A stretch of DNA of 64,000 bases from Acanthacorydalis orientalis (Eukaryota > Arthropoda > Insecta > Megaloptera > Corydalidae), in the NCBI GenBank assembly GCA_034766995.1, contig JAWJWD010000021.1, forward strand, positions 1 to 64,000, in the 5' to 3' direction. A model generated the notes under the pieces. The model saw only the letters and a list, made by a program, of their open reading frames with translations, was not told the DNA's origin and did no database searches. The position numbers and the translations under genes were made by a program. Below, in pieces: positions 1-12,030 of this stretch. Positions within the stretch are counted from its first letter, which is position 1. Every line of letters starts with the position of its first letter.

Positions 1-3000
1 CCAAAATAAATATAAAACTTGTAACACTGAACATAACGAGATAAGTTAATTCAAATCATTAACCAAAATAAAAACTTGTTTTTGTTCTGAAAGTAACATT
101 TTTAATAACAAAATTACAATGAAAATTATTATTTACAAAATTTTAGTGGTAAAGTCAACAATTTTAAAATGTATTTAAAACAACAATGTATAAAATTATC
201 TTTATGATCTATGTGGAGTAGATAAGATTTACTTTTCAGTGTAGTCATATTTTAAAACATTTTAGTATTTCATATTTATATGGAAAGTAACGTTTGAGAA
301 AAATTTTCATTTTACATGAATTGCTCTCTAATTTAATTAAATCTTGAATGAATTTTAGTTAATGAGAATACTAAATTACATTTTATTAAAATTTATATGA
401 ATTGAGTCAGATTTAGTTTGTTTTCATACATTTGCATTTGAAAACATTTAATTTTCACTTGAGTATTTCTTTTGAAGTCTCTTCATGTTGAATTATTGTT
501 TATTAATATTAATAAAATTGCATTAGAAAATGTCATTTGCAAAACAGTAATGAAATAGTAATACAATATAAATGCAAATTAAATAATGAACTTTGAAATG
601 AAGTTAACAGAGTAACATTTGTAACATAACAGTAAACATTATTGCACACTGTCGATTAAAACTATTCGATTTAATAGATTATATTTATAAAAAGACACTA
701 TTCATATACAGATAAAATAAATTGTAATTTTTATTAAACATTCTTTGAATATACATTTCTTTTGAAATCATTTAATCTTGAATTAGTTAAAGCAGTCAGT
801 TTTAAAAATGATACCAGTCTCATTTTAGAGACAAATTAATTTCAATTAATAAAAAAACAAATTACATTTTACTAAGTTTATATGAAGTCAAGTTTGTTTT
901 TTTTTAATACAAATGGATTTTATTTTTCTCTTGCATCTTTTAATGTCAAATCGTTTTTATTTCTATTAAGTAAAATTAATTCAAAAATGTCATTTACAAA
1001 GCAGTAATGAAAAAGTATTAGTATATAAATACATATTAAATACTAAATGTTAATTTTTAAGTAAATAACAGTAAACTTTATTGAAAAGATTCTTTTAAAA
1101 CTTTTCAATTTAGTAGTAATTATATATATAAAAACAAACTCTTCATCTAAATATTTAATAAAATGAATGTAGATCTCTCTTTTGGAAATTGGTTTTGTTC
1201 TAAATTAAGTGGAACTCTCTGAAATGAAACCAGACTAGTCTAATGACTATATCTCAGAATGATATGAATTACTAAGAAATTAAAATTACATTATTATTAC
1301 GTTTATATGAATGAAGTTGGAAGGTTCTTCTTTAAGCAGAATGCATTTGAGGAGAATTTTATGTTCACTCCAAATAAGTTTGCTTCATTTTAAAAAAATA
1401 TTTAATATTAATCAAATTACATTTGAAAATGTTATTTGCAAAACAAGTAATGAAAAAAGCAATAATATATAACAGAAATTAGATACAAAAATCTGATTAT
1501 TCATATAAATTTTTAATGAATGTAATATTTATAAAAATGTTGAAGAGACAGTATGTTTCTTTTCAGATTATTTTATCTTAACAGGGAAACACTAAATTCC
1601 AGAATTAATACTAGTCTATTATAACTTTATATGAATGAAATTCGAGTTCTTTTTAAACAAATGTATTTGAGAGCATTTTATTTTCATTCAAATAACTATT
1701 TCTTTATTTTCCAAATTCAATCATTTTGAAAAAAAAAATGTTTAATATTTTAATAATATTTTGCATTTGAAATGTCATTTTACAAAGCAGTAATAGAAAT
1801 TATTAGTATATAAATTCATATTGGATGCTGAATGTTACAATGTAAAGTAACATTACTAATATTACCATTTGATAAAATGTAATATTTATGAATGATTTCA
1901 AGAGCATATCTCTCGTTTGTTTCCAAATTTCTGAAATGAAACTAGTCTAATAATTAAGTCTAGAATGATATGAATTAACGCTAAACACCCATAGTCACTT
2001 TCATTTTTCGATAATATTTTTTATTAATATTAATAAAAAGTACATTTGAAAATATCACTTATAAAACAATAATGAAAAACAAATTAATACATAAATACAT
2101 ATTGAACAGACTTATAGAAAAAATTGAGAATATATATTTCTTTCGTGAATCATTTCATCTTAAATTAACTTTGAAATAAAAACATCTTGAATGAATTTAT
2201 ATGAATTAATGCAATTTCAATAAAATTTATATTTTATTAAAATTAATATAAAATCAATAGAGTTCTTACCAATACAAAAGCATTTGAAAGTATTTCTATT
2301 TTCATTAGATTATTTCTCTGTGATGTCCAATCGTGTCCGATTACTTTTTATTAATATCATAATAAAACTATGTTTTACAAATATCGTTTGCTTGAAGCGA
2401 TAATGAAAATATATAAATTTATATCGAATAATGAATATTCAAATTAAAAGTAATGAAATGACTTATCGTCATATGTGTTGGACAGAATCAATTTAAACTA
2501 TTAGATTCGATAGATCACATTTGTAAAAGAATTCGCTATTCCTATAAATATATAATGAATTGTAATGTTTATGAAACACTCTTCGAACATGTATTTGTTT
2601 TGAAATGATTTTATCTTTTAAGTCAGTTGTGAAATGATACTATTCTAATAACTTAATGAATTTTTAATTAATACATTTTATTGAGATTTGTGTAGAATGC
2701 AATCAAGTTGAGTTCTTTTGATACAAAAATGCATTTGAAAATATACTATTTTCACTAAAGTACCTCTTTTAAAATCCATTCATTTTGAATTATTTTTTAT
2801 AATATTAATAAAACTCCATTCAAAAATCTCATTTACAAATTATTAATGAGAAAGTACATACCGAAGACAAATATTCAAGCGAGCGTAATATTATTTATAC
2901 GAGTTGACTTTGCATATACAAAACCAGAACTATTTGATTGAATAGAAATTATATAAAAGAACTCACCATTCACATAAATGTATAATAAATTGTAATGTTT

Positions 3001-4197
3001 ATCTAACATTCTTCAAATATAGTTCTTCTGAAAGATGATTTAATATTAAAATTGTTGAAACTTAGCGCAGTTCTGAAACAATACAAGTTTAGAAATTAAA
3101 ACCATGAAATCTTTTTAATAAAAATTTCTCAGTGTGATGTAGTCTAGTAAAATATTTTTTTAATAATTACAATATTAAAATAATTACAAGTTTGAAAACA
3201 TGTCCAATAAGTGTGTACAATGAAATTTAGAATATTGATCTCTTAACTAGATAAATTATTTGTATGTACAAAATACTTTCCATATCAAATAATAAGGACT
3301 TGTGATGTTTTAAGAACCGGACGAGATTCCGTTTTAATCAATGTTATTTAAATCATCTAAGTATAATTATATGTAAATCAGTAACTTGATATAGTAGAGT
3401 TACAACGTTCCTAAAATTTGCTGTCAAATAGGAATAAAGACAAGCTTGATATTCATAGTGGAATTTTCATACGGCTTAAAGAATTTCATAAATAAAATTA
3501 AACGAACCTCTTTTTAACGTAAATGCTTTTAAAACAATTTGATTAATTATTTCATTTACACAAAATATATTTCTCAGTGTAATGTTAATGAAACATGTTT
3601 ACATGTAGAACAAATGTCCAAAACGCATATAACAAATTACTGAATATTACATTTTGCTACATTACGATATTAACGAATAACATTAAACAGAGTTTATAAT
3701 ATATTTCTACTATATATACGTTTACATTTTTATTATTAATTTAAATATTTTAAATCATAACTTATGATACTGTAATTTCGACAAGAAATACGACTAAGTG
3801 AAACACTCACAAGGATAATAATATACAAAATAATATGCACAAAATTCTCAACAGCAACAAACATTTAAATTGTAATCCACGCATATGTATAAACAAATCC
3901 TGTATATTGAACACTTATGTATATGGATGTATAAAAAAAAATAATTCAACAGGTCTTCGAGAAACGTCAACAAGCAGAAACATCACCGATAATCTGTGCC
4001 GGTATATATAATGTATTACTCGTACGTATCAATAAATATTCACTTTACATATTTTATATTAATTAAATATGCCGTAGATAAGGCATTTGCTCTAGTATAT
4101 AAGTAAGTTGCATGAAATAATAAATGTCTATCAAATATATTAAAAGTCTAGCACTTAATGTTTAACTTATATTTGTTGACATGTCAAATAATAGTAA
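1..4197 (+). repeat. Palindrome 1, left arm of diverged tandem repeats
   Basis: AT-rich, non-coding. A recurring block (AATATTAATAAAA, then a CATTTGAAAATGTCATTT-like stretch, then ACAGTAATGAAA) appears near 490-560, 960-1,030, 1,400-1,460, 1,740-1,800, 2,030-2,080, 2,340-2,410 and 2,790-2,860, so the arm is itself a degenerate tandem array with spacing of about 285-465 bp. Between these blocks comes a second recurrent stretch containing TTTATATGAAT and GTTCTTTTT. The innermost 700 bp is less obviously repeated. No open frame of note. Confidence 0.8.
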
Positions 4198-4208
4198 TAG
4201 GACAATTT

Positions 4209-4589
4209 ACCACCAAGTATATCTGTAACCAATTTCAAACCAGGTCACATATGTTTTGGTGATAATGCAATACCACCAAATGTATCTGCGACCGATTTGA
4301 AAATTTGGTCGCAGATATGTTTGGTGGATCGACAACCACCAAACATATCTGCGACCGATTTGAAAATTCGGTCGCAGATATGTTTGGTGGAACAACAACT
4401 ACCACCAAATATATCTGCGACCGATGTGAAAATTTGGTCGCAGATATGTTTGGTGGAACAGCTATCTACCACCAAACATATCTGCGACCAAATTTTCAAA
4501 TCGGTCGCAGATATGTTTGGTGGTATAGCCATTCCATCAAACATATCTGCGACCAAATTTTCAAATCGGTCGCAGATATATTTGGTGAT
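4209..4589. repeat. Central hairpin array of palindrome 1 (6 units)
   Basis: Six units start at 4,209, 4,272, 4,335, 4,401, 4,468 and 4,534 (period 63-67 bp). Each is an imperfect inverted repeat of about 56 bp: an arm like ACCACCAAACATATCTGCG, a 12-13 base interior, and the reverse-complement arm. The first unit is the most degenerate. The asymmetric interior reads GATTTGAAAATT in units 2-4 (unit 1 is a degenerate version) and its reverse complement AAATTTTCAAATC in units 5-6, so the array switches strand between 4,456 and 4,468. Overlapping open frames of about 100 codons here on both strands only reflect the repeat and are not genes. Confidence 0.92.
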
Positions 4590-4600
4590 ATTGCCCTACC

Positions 4601-7600
4601 ACTATTATTTGACATGTCAGCAAATATAAGTTAAACATTAAGTGTTAAACTTAATATATTTGATAGACATTATTATTTCATGCAACTTACCTATATACTA
4701 AGAGCAAATGCCTTATCCGGCATATTTAGTTAATATAAAATATGTAAAGTGAGTATTTATTGCGTACAAGTAATACATTACATATACTGGCACAGATTAT
4801 CTGGTGTTTCTGCTGTTGACGTTTCTCAGACTCCTTTTATACATATACATAAGTGTTCAATATACAGATTTTTTATACATATGGAATTACAATATTATGT
4901 TGGTTGCTGGTATCATAAGTTATATTTAAAATATTTATATTAATAATAAAAATGTAAGCAATATATATAGTAGAAATATATTATAAACTCTGTAATGTCA
5001 TTCGTTAATATCGTAATGTAGCAAATGTAATATTCAATAATTTGTTATACACATTTTGACATTTATTTTACATATAAACATGTTTCATTAACATTACACA
5101 GAAATATATTTGTGTAAAATGAAATAATCAAATTGTTTTAAAAGCATTTACGTTAAAAAGAGGTTCATTGAATTTTATTTATGTAATTCTTTAACCCGAT
5201 GAAAATTCCACTATGAATACGTTTGCCTTTTATTGAAAGCAAATTTTAGAGCGTTTTAACTCTACATCGTTACTGATTTACATATAATTATACTTAGATG
5301 ATTTAAATAACATTGATTAAAAGCAGGAATTGATCGGTCCTAAAACATCACAAGTCCTTATTTTGAGAATGAAAGTATTTGTACATACAAATAATTTATC
5401 TGAATTAAGAGATCAATATTCAAAATGTCATTGTATACACGACAGTTTTCAAACTTGTAATTATTTTAATATTGTAATTATTAAAAAAATATTTTACTAG
5501 ACTACATCACACACTGAGAAATTTTTATTAAAAAAGATTTCATGGTTTTAATTTCTAAACTTGTATTGTTTCAGAACTGCCAGTTTCAACAATTTTAATA
5601 TTAAATCATCTTCAGAAGAACCATATTTGAAGAATGTTAGATAAATATTACAATTTATTATACATTTATGTGAATGGTGAGTTCTTTTGTATAATTTCTA
5701 TTCAATCAAATAGTTCTGGTTTTGTATAGCAAAGTCAACTCATAAATAATATTACTTTCGTTTGAATATTTGTTTTTGGTATGTACTTTCTCATTACCAA
5801 TTTGTAAATGATGTTTTTGAATGGAGTTTTATTAATATAAAAGAATAATTCAAAATGAATGGATTTTAAAGAGGTACTTTAGTGAAAATAGTTTATTTTG
5901 AAATGCATTTTTGTATCAAAAAGAACTCAACTTGATTGCATTCACACAAATCTCAATAAAATGTATTAATTAAAATTCATTAAGTTATTAGAATAGTATC
6001 ATTTCACAACTGACTTAAAAGATAAAATCATTTCAAAATAAATATATGTTAGAAAGAGTGTTTCATAAACATTACAATTCATTATATATTTATAGGAATA
6101 GCTGAGTTCTTTTACAAATGTAATCTACTCCGAATCGAATAGTTTAAATCGATTCTGTGAAACACATATAAGAATGTCATTTCATTGATTTTAATTTGAA
6201 TATTCATTATTCGATACAGATTTATATATTTTCATTATCTCTTTGAAAACGTATTTGTAAACATAGTTTTATTAATATTAATAAAAATGTCGGACACAAT
6301 TGACATCAAGAGAAATAATCAAATGAAAATAGAATACTTTCAAATCGTTTGTATTGGAAAGAACTCTATTGATTTTTATATTAATTTTAATAAAATATAA
6401 TTTTATTAAAATTACACTAATTCATATAAATTCATTCAAGATGTTTTTATTTCAAAGTTAATTTAAGATAAAACACATTCATGAAAAAAATATATATTCT
6501 CAAATTTTTCATAAATCTGTTCAGTATATATTTATGTATTAATAGTTTTCATTACTGTTTTATAAATGACATTTTCAAATGTACTTTTATTAATATTAAT
6601 AAAAATATTATCCAAAATGAAAGGACTATGGTGTTTATTAATTCTTATCATTGTAGACTTAATTATTAGACTAGTTTCATTACAGAAATTTGGAACAAAC
6701 AAGAGGTATGCTTTTGAAATTATCAAATGTTTATGTGAATAGTTTGTTTTTTCATATTTAATCTCTGTTAAATCAAATAGTTTTAAAAGAATCTCTGCAA
6801 CAAAGTTTACTGTAATATAAGTAATGTTATTTTACATTGTAACATTCAGCATCCAATATGAATTTATATACTATCAATGTTTCATTACTACTTTGTAAAT
6901 GACATTTTCAAATGCAATCTTATTAAAATATTAAACATTTTTTTTTTCAAAATGATTGAATTTGAAAATAAAGAAAAGTTATTTGAATGAAAATAAAATG
7001 CTCTCAAATACATTTGTTTAAAAAAGAACTCGACTTCATTCATATAAAGTTATAATTAGACTAGTATTAATTCTGAATTTAGTGTTTCTGTTACGATAAA
7101 ATATTCTGAAAAGAAACATACTGTCAACATTTTTTATAAATATTACATTCATTAAAAATTTATATGAATAATCAGATTTTTGTATCTAATTTCTGTTATA
7201 TATTAATGCTTTTTCATTACTGTTTTGCAAATGACATTTTCAAATGTAATTTGATTAATATTAAATATTTTTAAAAAAATGACATAATACTTATTTGAGT
7301 GAACATAAAATTCTCTCAAATGCATTTGCTAAAGAAGAACTCAACTTCATTCATATAAACTTAATAGTAATGTAATTTAATTTTAGTAATTCATATCATT
7401 GAGATATGGTCATTAGACTAATCTGGTTTTCATTTCAGAGAGTTCCAATTAATTTAGAACAAAACCATCTCAAAGAGATCTGTTTTTGAAATCATTCATA
7501 AATATTCATTTTATTAACTATTTATATGAAGAGTTTGTTTTTATATATATAATTACTGCTAAATTGTTTTTTCAATAAAGTTTACTGTTATTTACTTAAA

Positions 7601-8673
7601 AATTTAACATTTAGTATTTGATATGTATTTATATACTAATACTTTTCAGTACTACTTTGTGACATTTTTTGAATTCATTTTAATTAATAGTAATAAAAAT
7701 GATTTAAAATTAAAAAGATGCAAGAGAAAATAAAATCATTTGTATTAAAAAAACAAACGACTTCATATAAACTTATTAAAATGTAATTTATTGTTTTTAT
7801 TAATTAAAATTAATTTATCTCTAAAGTGAGACTGGTATCCTTTTAAAACTGACTGCTTTAACTAATTCAAGATTAAATGATTTCAAAAGAAATGTATGTT
7901 CAAGAATGTTTCATAAAAATTACAATTTATTATATCTGTATATGAATAGTGTCTTTTTTTATAAATGTAATCTATTCAATCTAATAGTTTTTAATCGATT
8001 GTGTGCAATAATGTTTACTGTTATGTTACATATGTTACTTTAACATCATTTCAAAGTTCATTATTTAATTTGCATTTTATATAGTATTACTATTTCATTA
8101 CTGTTTGCAAATGACATTTTCTAATGCAATTTTTTAATATTAATAAACAATAATTCAACATGAAGAGACTTCAAAAGAAATACTCAAGTGAAAATTAAAT
8201 GTTTTCAAATGCAAATGTATAAAACAAACTAAATCTGACTCAGGTCATATAAATTTTAATAAAATGTAATTTAGTATTCTCATTAACTAAAATTCATTCC
8301 AAGATTTAATTAAATTAGAGAGCAATTCATGTAAAATGAAAATTGAAGCGTTAAGCGTTAAGCGTTACTACTTACTCAAAGCGTTACTTTCCATATAAAT
8401 ATGAAATACCAAAATGTTTTAAAATATGATTACACTGAGAAGTAAATTTTATCTACTCCACATAGATCGTAATGATAATTTTATATATTGTTGTTTTAAA
8501 TACATTTTAAAATTGTTGACTTTACCACTAACATTTTGTAAATAATAATTTTCATTGTAATTTTGTTATTAAAAATGTTACTTTCAGAACAAAAACAAGT
8601 TTTTATTTTGGTTAATGATTTGAATGAACTTATCTTGCTATATTCAATGTTACAAGTTTTATATTTATTTTGG
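4601..8673 (-). repeat. Palindrome 1, right arm
   Basis: Reverse complement of 1-4,197, with the same degenerate repeat blocks (for example around 6,560-6,600, 6,890-6,930, 7,210-7,260 and 8,095-8,150). It is about 120 bp shorter than the left arm because of scattered indels. Open frames at 4,749-4,943, 6,481-6,669 and 6,532-6,726 have no recognisable protein features and are not conserved as frames in the left arm. Confidence 0.9.
8345..8372. repeat. GCGTTAA minisatellite private to the right arm
   Basis: Three copies of a GCGTTAA-like heptamer followed by a fourth GCGTTAC about 16 bp later. The mirror position in the left arm (around 290-310) has only a plain GTTTGAGAAA-type sequence, so this is a local expansion after the arms separated. 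Confidence 0.7.
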
Positions 8674-8937
8674 AAATCCTTATAAGAAAAAATATTAAAA
8701 TTACCATTTCGCATTTGTGTAGTTTTGATAACAAGGTCACGTACAAAGAAAATATTGTGATTACCATATTTCATTACTTATAGAAATACAAAAAATGTGT
8801 TTTAACCATATTTATATTGAAATTAATATTTGATGTTACTTGTGCAAATATATTTATAAAATTAATGAAACTTAAAATATTTTTTGCTATTTATTACTAT
8901 AAATTTATTATTTACTCTCTCTCTTTCTCTCTCTATG

Positions 8938-8975
<38 letters not shown>

Positions 8976-9167
8976 CTAATATTGTCAATATACATTAATT
9001 AAAATTGAAATAATTACACTGAAAAACTCACAGATTTATGTTCTGATACAAAGAGACAATGTGTCATCAGATTGTTATTACAAAAGTTCAAAATAGTTGA
9101 TTTAATCTGTGAGATTAACAAATTTATAACTTCAATTTGTAATTAATTACAAAAAAGCATATATGTA

Positions 9168-9208
<41 letters not shown>

Positions 9209-9361
9209 ATATTTTTAAATGCATTTACATTGAGAAGAATTTGTTCATTTTAATTGCGTAGGACATAATGAAAAGAATGTGGTATATATATATATATATA
9301 TAATTCTACTTTGTTTCGATATCTAATAATTTATAAATGCATTTACAAACTGTCACCGATC
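8674..9361. other. AT-rich spacer with (TA)n tracts
   Basis: No gene seen. Contains TA/TATG microsatellites at about 8,937-8,971, 9,166-9,204 and 9,283-9,302 and a CT-rich run at about 8,914-8,935. The open frame at 8,817-9,002 is largely translated TA repeat. Confidence 0.8.
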
Positions 9362-9730
9362 TTAACATTCAATAATCACAATTCTCTGACTGATGTGAGG
9401 ATCAAATTGTTCGTAGTTGACTAGTCGGTCTTCTTTGTAGAGTTCATGTAGACAGCAGACGATTCCAGGTGTATTTCAAATGATCGGTGAGCTGCCTCCT
9501 TTGCAAGTTGTTCATGATGGGTAAGATTCATTTGTTTGTAACCTAGCTACTAACAGACAGTTACTTTTACATTCATCTTTATTAATTTTATACATTGTAT
9601 ATAATTCACTTATTAACTTACACATTTGAAGCAGTGCCTTGAATCTCATTCCGATGTTATACTGAAACATGTTGCATCGTTCAAAGTGGTGAAAATGATG
9701 TCTTTTTGCCAGCTGAGAATTATCAACCAC
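9362..9730 (-). pseudogene. Possible frameshifted gene remnant, unknown family
   Basis: On the minus strand three open segments follow one another in different frames: 9,730 to 9,512 (72 codons from an ATG, with a basic, His- and Met-rich beginning), 9,515 to 9,444 (starting MNNLQRRQLTDHLKYTW) and about 9,445 to 9,362 (containing ELYKEDRLVNYEQFD, ending in TAA). Base composition here is less AT-rich than the surroundings. This could be a decayed coding exon or retrocopy with two frameshifts, but I recognise no domain and three adjacent short frames can arise by chance. There is no second copy in the window to test conservation. Confidence 0.2.
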
Positions 9731-10339
9731 AGTGCATACTACAGTACATTGTTTCGATAAAGTGTATTTTTTTATTGCTTTTGTCGATTTGCATTTTTAT
9801 TTGATACTGAAAAAGTAAATAAACATGTAAATACAAGCTTTATTTTACTTCTGCATAATTGTTTTACAACCAAAATGAACAGTGTTATAGAACTACGCAC
9901 AAATTTGTAAAAATAGTATTTCAATTTCTAACGTACTTTTAGTATTGAATTTATTATGAACTGTTAACAATTCAAGACTTAAAAATCAGTTATTGAAAGT
10001 GTTTCTTATGATTTGTACTGTATTTGAATGCAATCATATTACACATTCATTATTAACTATATTAAAATCATACATTAATCAAAAGATAATTTACTACCGA
10101 AATCTTATATTAAATAATATGTAATATAATCAACAATGTTTGAAAATGAAATCTATTATAGTAGCGTCCATTTAACATTGAAATACTGCCTGTATTTAAA
10201 TAATCTTTCAAAGTAGAAAAATTGTTTATATCAGTTTCCTTAACTATAACTTGCTTCAATATATAATATTATTTATTGATGATATATTTCTTTTATATGA
10301 AACAGTTATTTTCAAATAAACAATGAATAATTCAACAAT

Positions 10340-10450
10340 TGCACTACGACACTACCCCGCACCACAGATAAAGTAGGTCCACTTTCACCATCTCTACAAT
10401 TCCTTCGCCGCGCATTGTGGGATGACATTTCTTCGGCGGAATATAAATTT
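10340..10450. promoter_or_regulatory. GC-richer patch, possible regulatory sequence
   Basis: About 110 bp that stands out from its AT-rich flanks, with CGCCGCGC, ATTGTGGGA and TTCGGCGGAA elements; the CGCCG and CGGCG parts could pair. It might be a small promoter or an exon edge, but no TATA box, start codon or coding frame is convincingly attached to it. Confidence 0.2.
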
Positions 10451-10877
10451 GAACAGAAATACCTTCGTAATTGAATATTAAAGTAAAACGTTACAATAAC
10501 ATTTACGTTAATCTAATTTTTCTACTTGAATATAGAAATCGCGCAAAGATCACCAAAATTTAAATAAATATCTTTTTGTGAAAGTTAATTTCCCATACAA
10601 TAGAAATTCAATGAGTACTATGATACAACTACACTTGGTAGTGTTTACTATATCTATCTGTGTGCTTACTCCATAGCATCTATTATTCGTTTACACTCTA
10701 ATTGTGAACTGTATTCATTTATAATTATGAAAAAATAACAGTTCTCAAGGAGTTGAAATTTGATTGTAAATAATTTTAAATTATATTTACGAAAAATATT
10801 TCTATTCCTCAATAACTCACGTATGATCATAATAATGCAACCGAATTAAAAAAAGTCTTAATATATATGTGTATATT

Positions 10878-10878
<1 letters not shown>

Positions 10879-10928
<50 letters not shown>

Positions 10929-10930
10929 GA

Positions 10931-10969
<39 letters not shown>
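10879..10969. repeat. Two (TA)n microsatellites
   Basis: Two long TA tracts separated by a short AATTGAAAAA interruption at about 10,925-10,934. Confidence 0.95.
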
Positions 10970-10971
<2 letters not shown>

Positions 10972-11104
10972 CCACCAAAAAATATATACAGATTCATTCG
11001 TTTTCATACATATTATTGTAGAGTATTTATCATATTTTAAAAAGAAAATGAATAATAACATGAACTGATTGTTGTTTATAGTAAATGATTGTAAATTATT
11101 GTCA

Positions 11105-11565
11105 ATTCAATGAAATTATGAAAATATCCAAATTGTTTAAAATCTGGCAACTAATTCATACTGATCGATGCGTATTTTAATGTTTTTATATCATATCTGA
11201 CCCAAAATTTAACACCGGTCCATAGTAAATACCAGAAAATATCAAAATCCGCATAAAAATACTCAAAAAAACAAGTTTCTCCTTCTTAAAATATCCAAAT
11301 TGATATAAAAATGGCAACTATTTCATACCAGTCGATGCGTATTTTAGTGTTCTATATATCTTACACAAAATTAACATCGGTCTTTAATAAATATCGAAAA
11401 TATCAAAAAGGCAATAAAACCGCAAAAAACAAGTTGTTCATGCTTAAAATATTCAAATTGTTATAAAAATGGCAATTAATTCATACTAGTAGATGCGTAT
11501 TTTAGTGTTATATATCATGTCTTACACAAAATTAATATCGGTCCATAATAAATACCGAAAAATAT
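11105..11565 (+). repeat. Tandem repeat of about 160 bp, nearly three copies
   Basis: The landmark GATGCGTATTTTA occurs at 11,167, 11,334 and 11,492 (periods 167 and 158 bp). Each copy also carries AATATCCAAATTG-like and ATGGCAACTA-like stretches upstream and an ACACCGGTCC/ACATCGGTC-like stretch downstream. Copies are about 80-85% alike. No coding potential. It abuts the stray satellite component that precedes palindrome 2. Confidence 0.85.
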
Positions 11566-11639
11566 TTTTTGGTTCGAAAGGTGCGAACCATTGTCAATTC
11601 TTCTATCTCACGTTAATTACTGTAATAATGGCCCCGTCA

Positions 11640-12030
11640 ACTTATCAAAGGCTGGCTCCAGCCACCTTTGACTTCTAATGATGTATCTTTAGGGGCTCAC
11701 ATCAAGTTTATTCGCAAGAACGAGAGTCAACGTATCGTTCTGAATCCGATGCGGTGACAAATCTGCTGAAGATATTCACAAACAAGCAGACAGTATAACA
11801 GTATGAATCTTATGTATTGTACACAAACAAAATAATAAACATATTTTATTGTTTTTACATCAGTAGACCATTCATAGTCGTTGAATTAATGTTTAACGGG
11901 CCATTTGGCGAAAACAATGTCAAGAAAAAACTCCAATCGATTGATAATGACTTGCGTGATTTTCAGACAGATGGTGTGTAGGCACCTCGCTACATTATAG
12001 AAACGATGGTGGACGGTTGGACTCGCATTC
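11640..12030 (-). repeat. Satellite component A, copy 1 (just outside palindrome 2)
   Basis: Begins with the near-palindrome GGCTGGCTCCAGCC and includes a polyadenylation-like AATAAACATATTTTATTG stretch and CGATGGTGGACGGTTGG. Related copies lie at 15,300-15,670, 17,870-18,200 and 63,480-63,715 in the opposite orientation and at 57,060-57,420 in this orientation. Compared with the others this copy has about 100 bp of extra sequence after GATGTA (about 11,685-11,790). A minus-strand peptide (RKNILYL followed by HSP-SLI) is partly shared between copies but is broken by frameshifts, so it could be an old coding scrap or chance. Confidence 0.75.

Larger units (their letters stand above)
1..8673. 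repeat. Giant palindrome 1 (whole structure)
   Basis: The first bases of the window reappear as their reverse complement ending at 8,673, and the correspondence can be followed inwards to the GACATGTC motifs at 4,178-4,185 and 4,611-4,618. Arms compared by eye are about 95% alike near the outer ends and about 88% in the middle, with many small indels (the arms differ by about 120 bp in length). The centre is an array of short hairpins. Because homology runs right up to position 1, the true left edge may lie outside the window. No transposase, terminal repeat or target duplication is visible. Confidence 0.93.
9731..11104. other. AT-rich spacer, no gene seen
   Basis: Unremarkable AT-rich DNA apart from the GC-richer patch at 10,340-10,450 and the TA tracts at 10,879-10,969, listed separately. 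The reading frame at 10,858-11,061 is mostly translated TA repeat. Confidence 0.75.

Noticed and set aside
4209..4589. Baculovirus-type homologous region (tandem imperfect palindromes of about 60-70 bp)
   Set aside because: The layout is similar, but no viral genes are nearby, the array is at the centre of a long AT-rich palindrome, and I could not match the motif to a known viral repeat.
8817..9002. Frames containing YIYIYIY or IYIYIY runs (also 10,858-11,061, 19,581-19,853, 19,932-20,123, 21,104-21,292 and mirrors)
   Set aside because: They are translations of (TA)n microsatellites.
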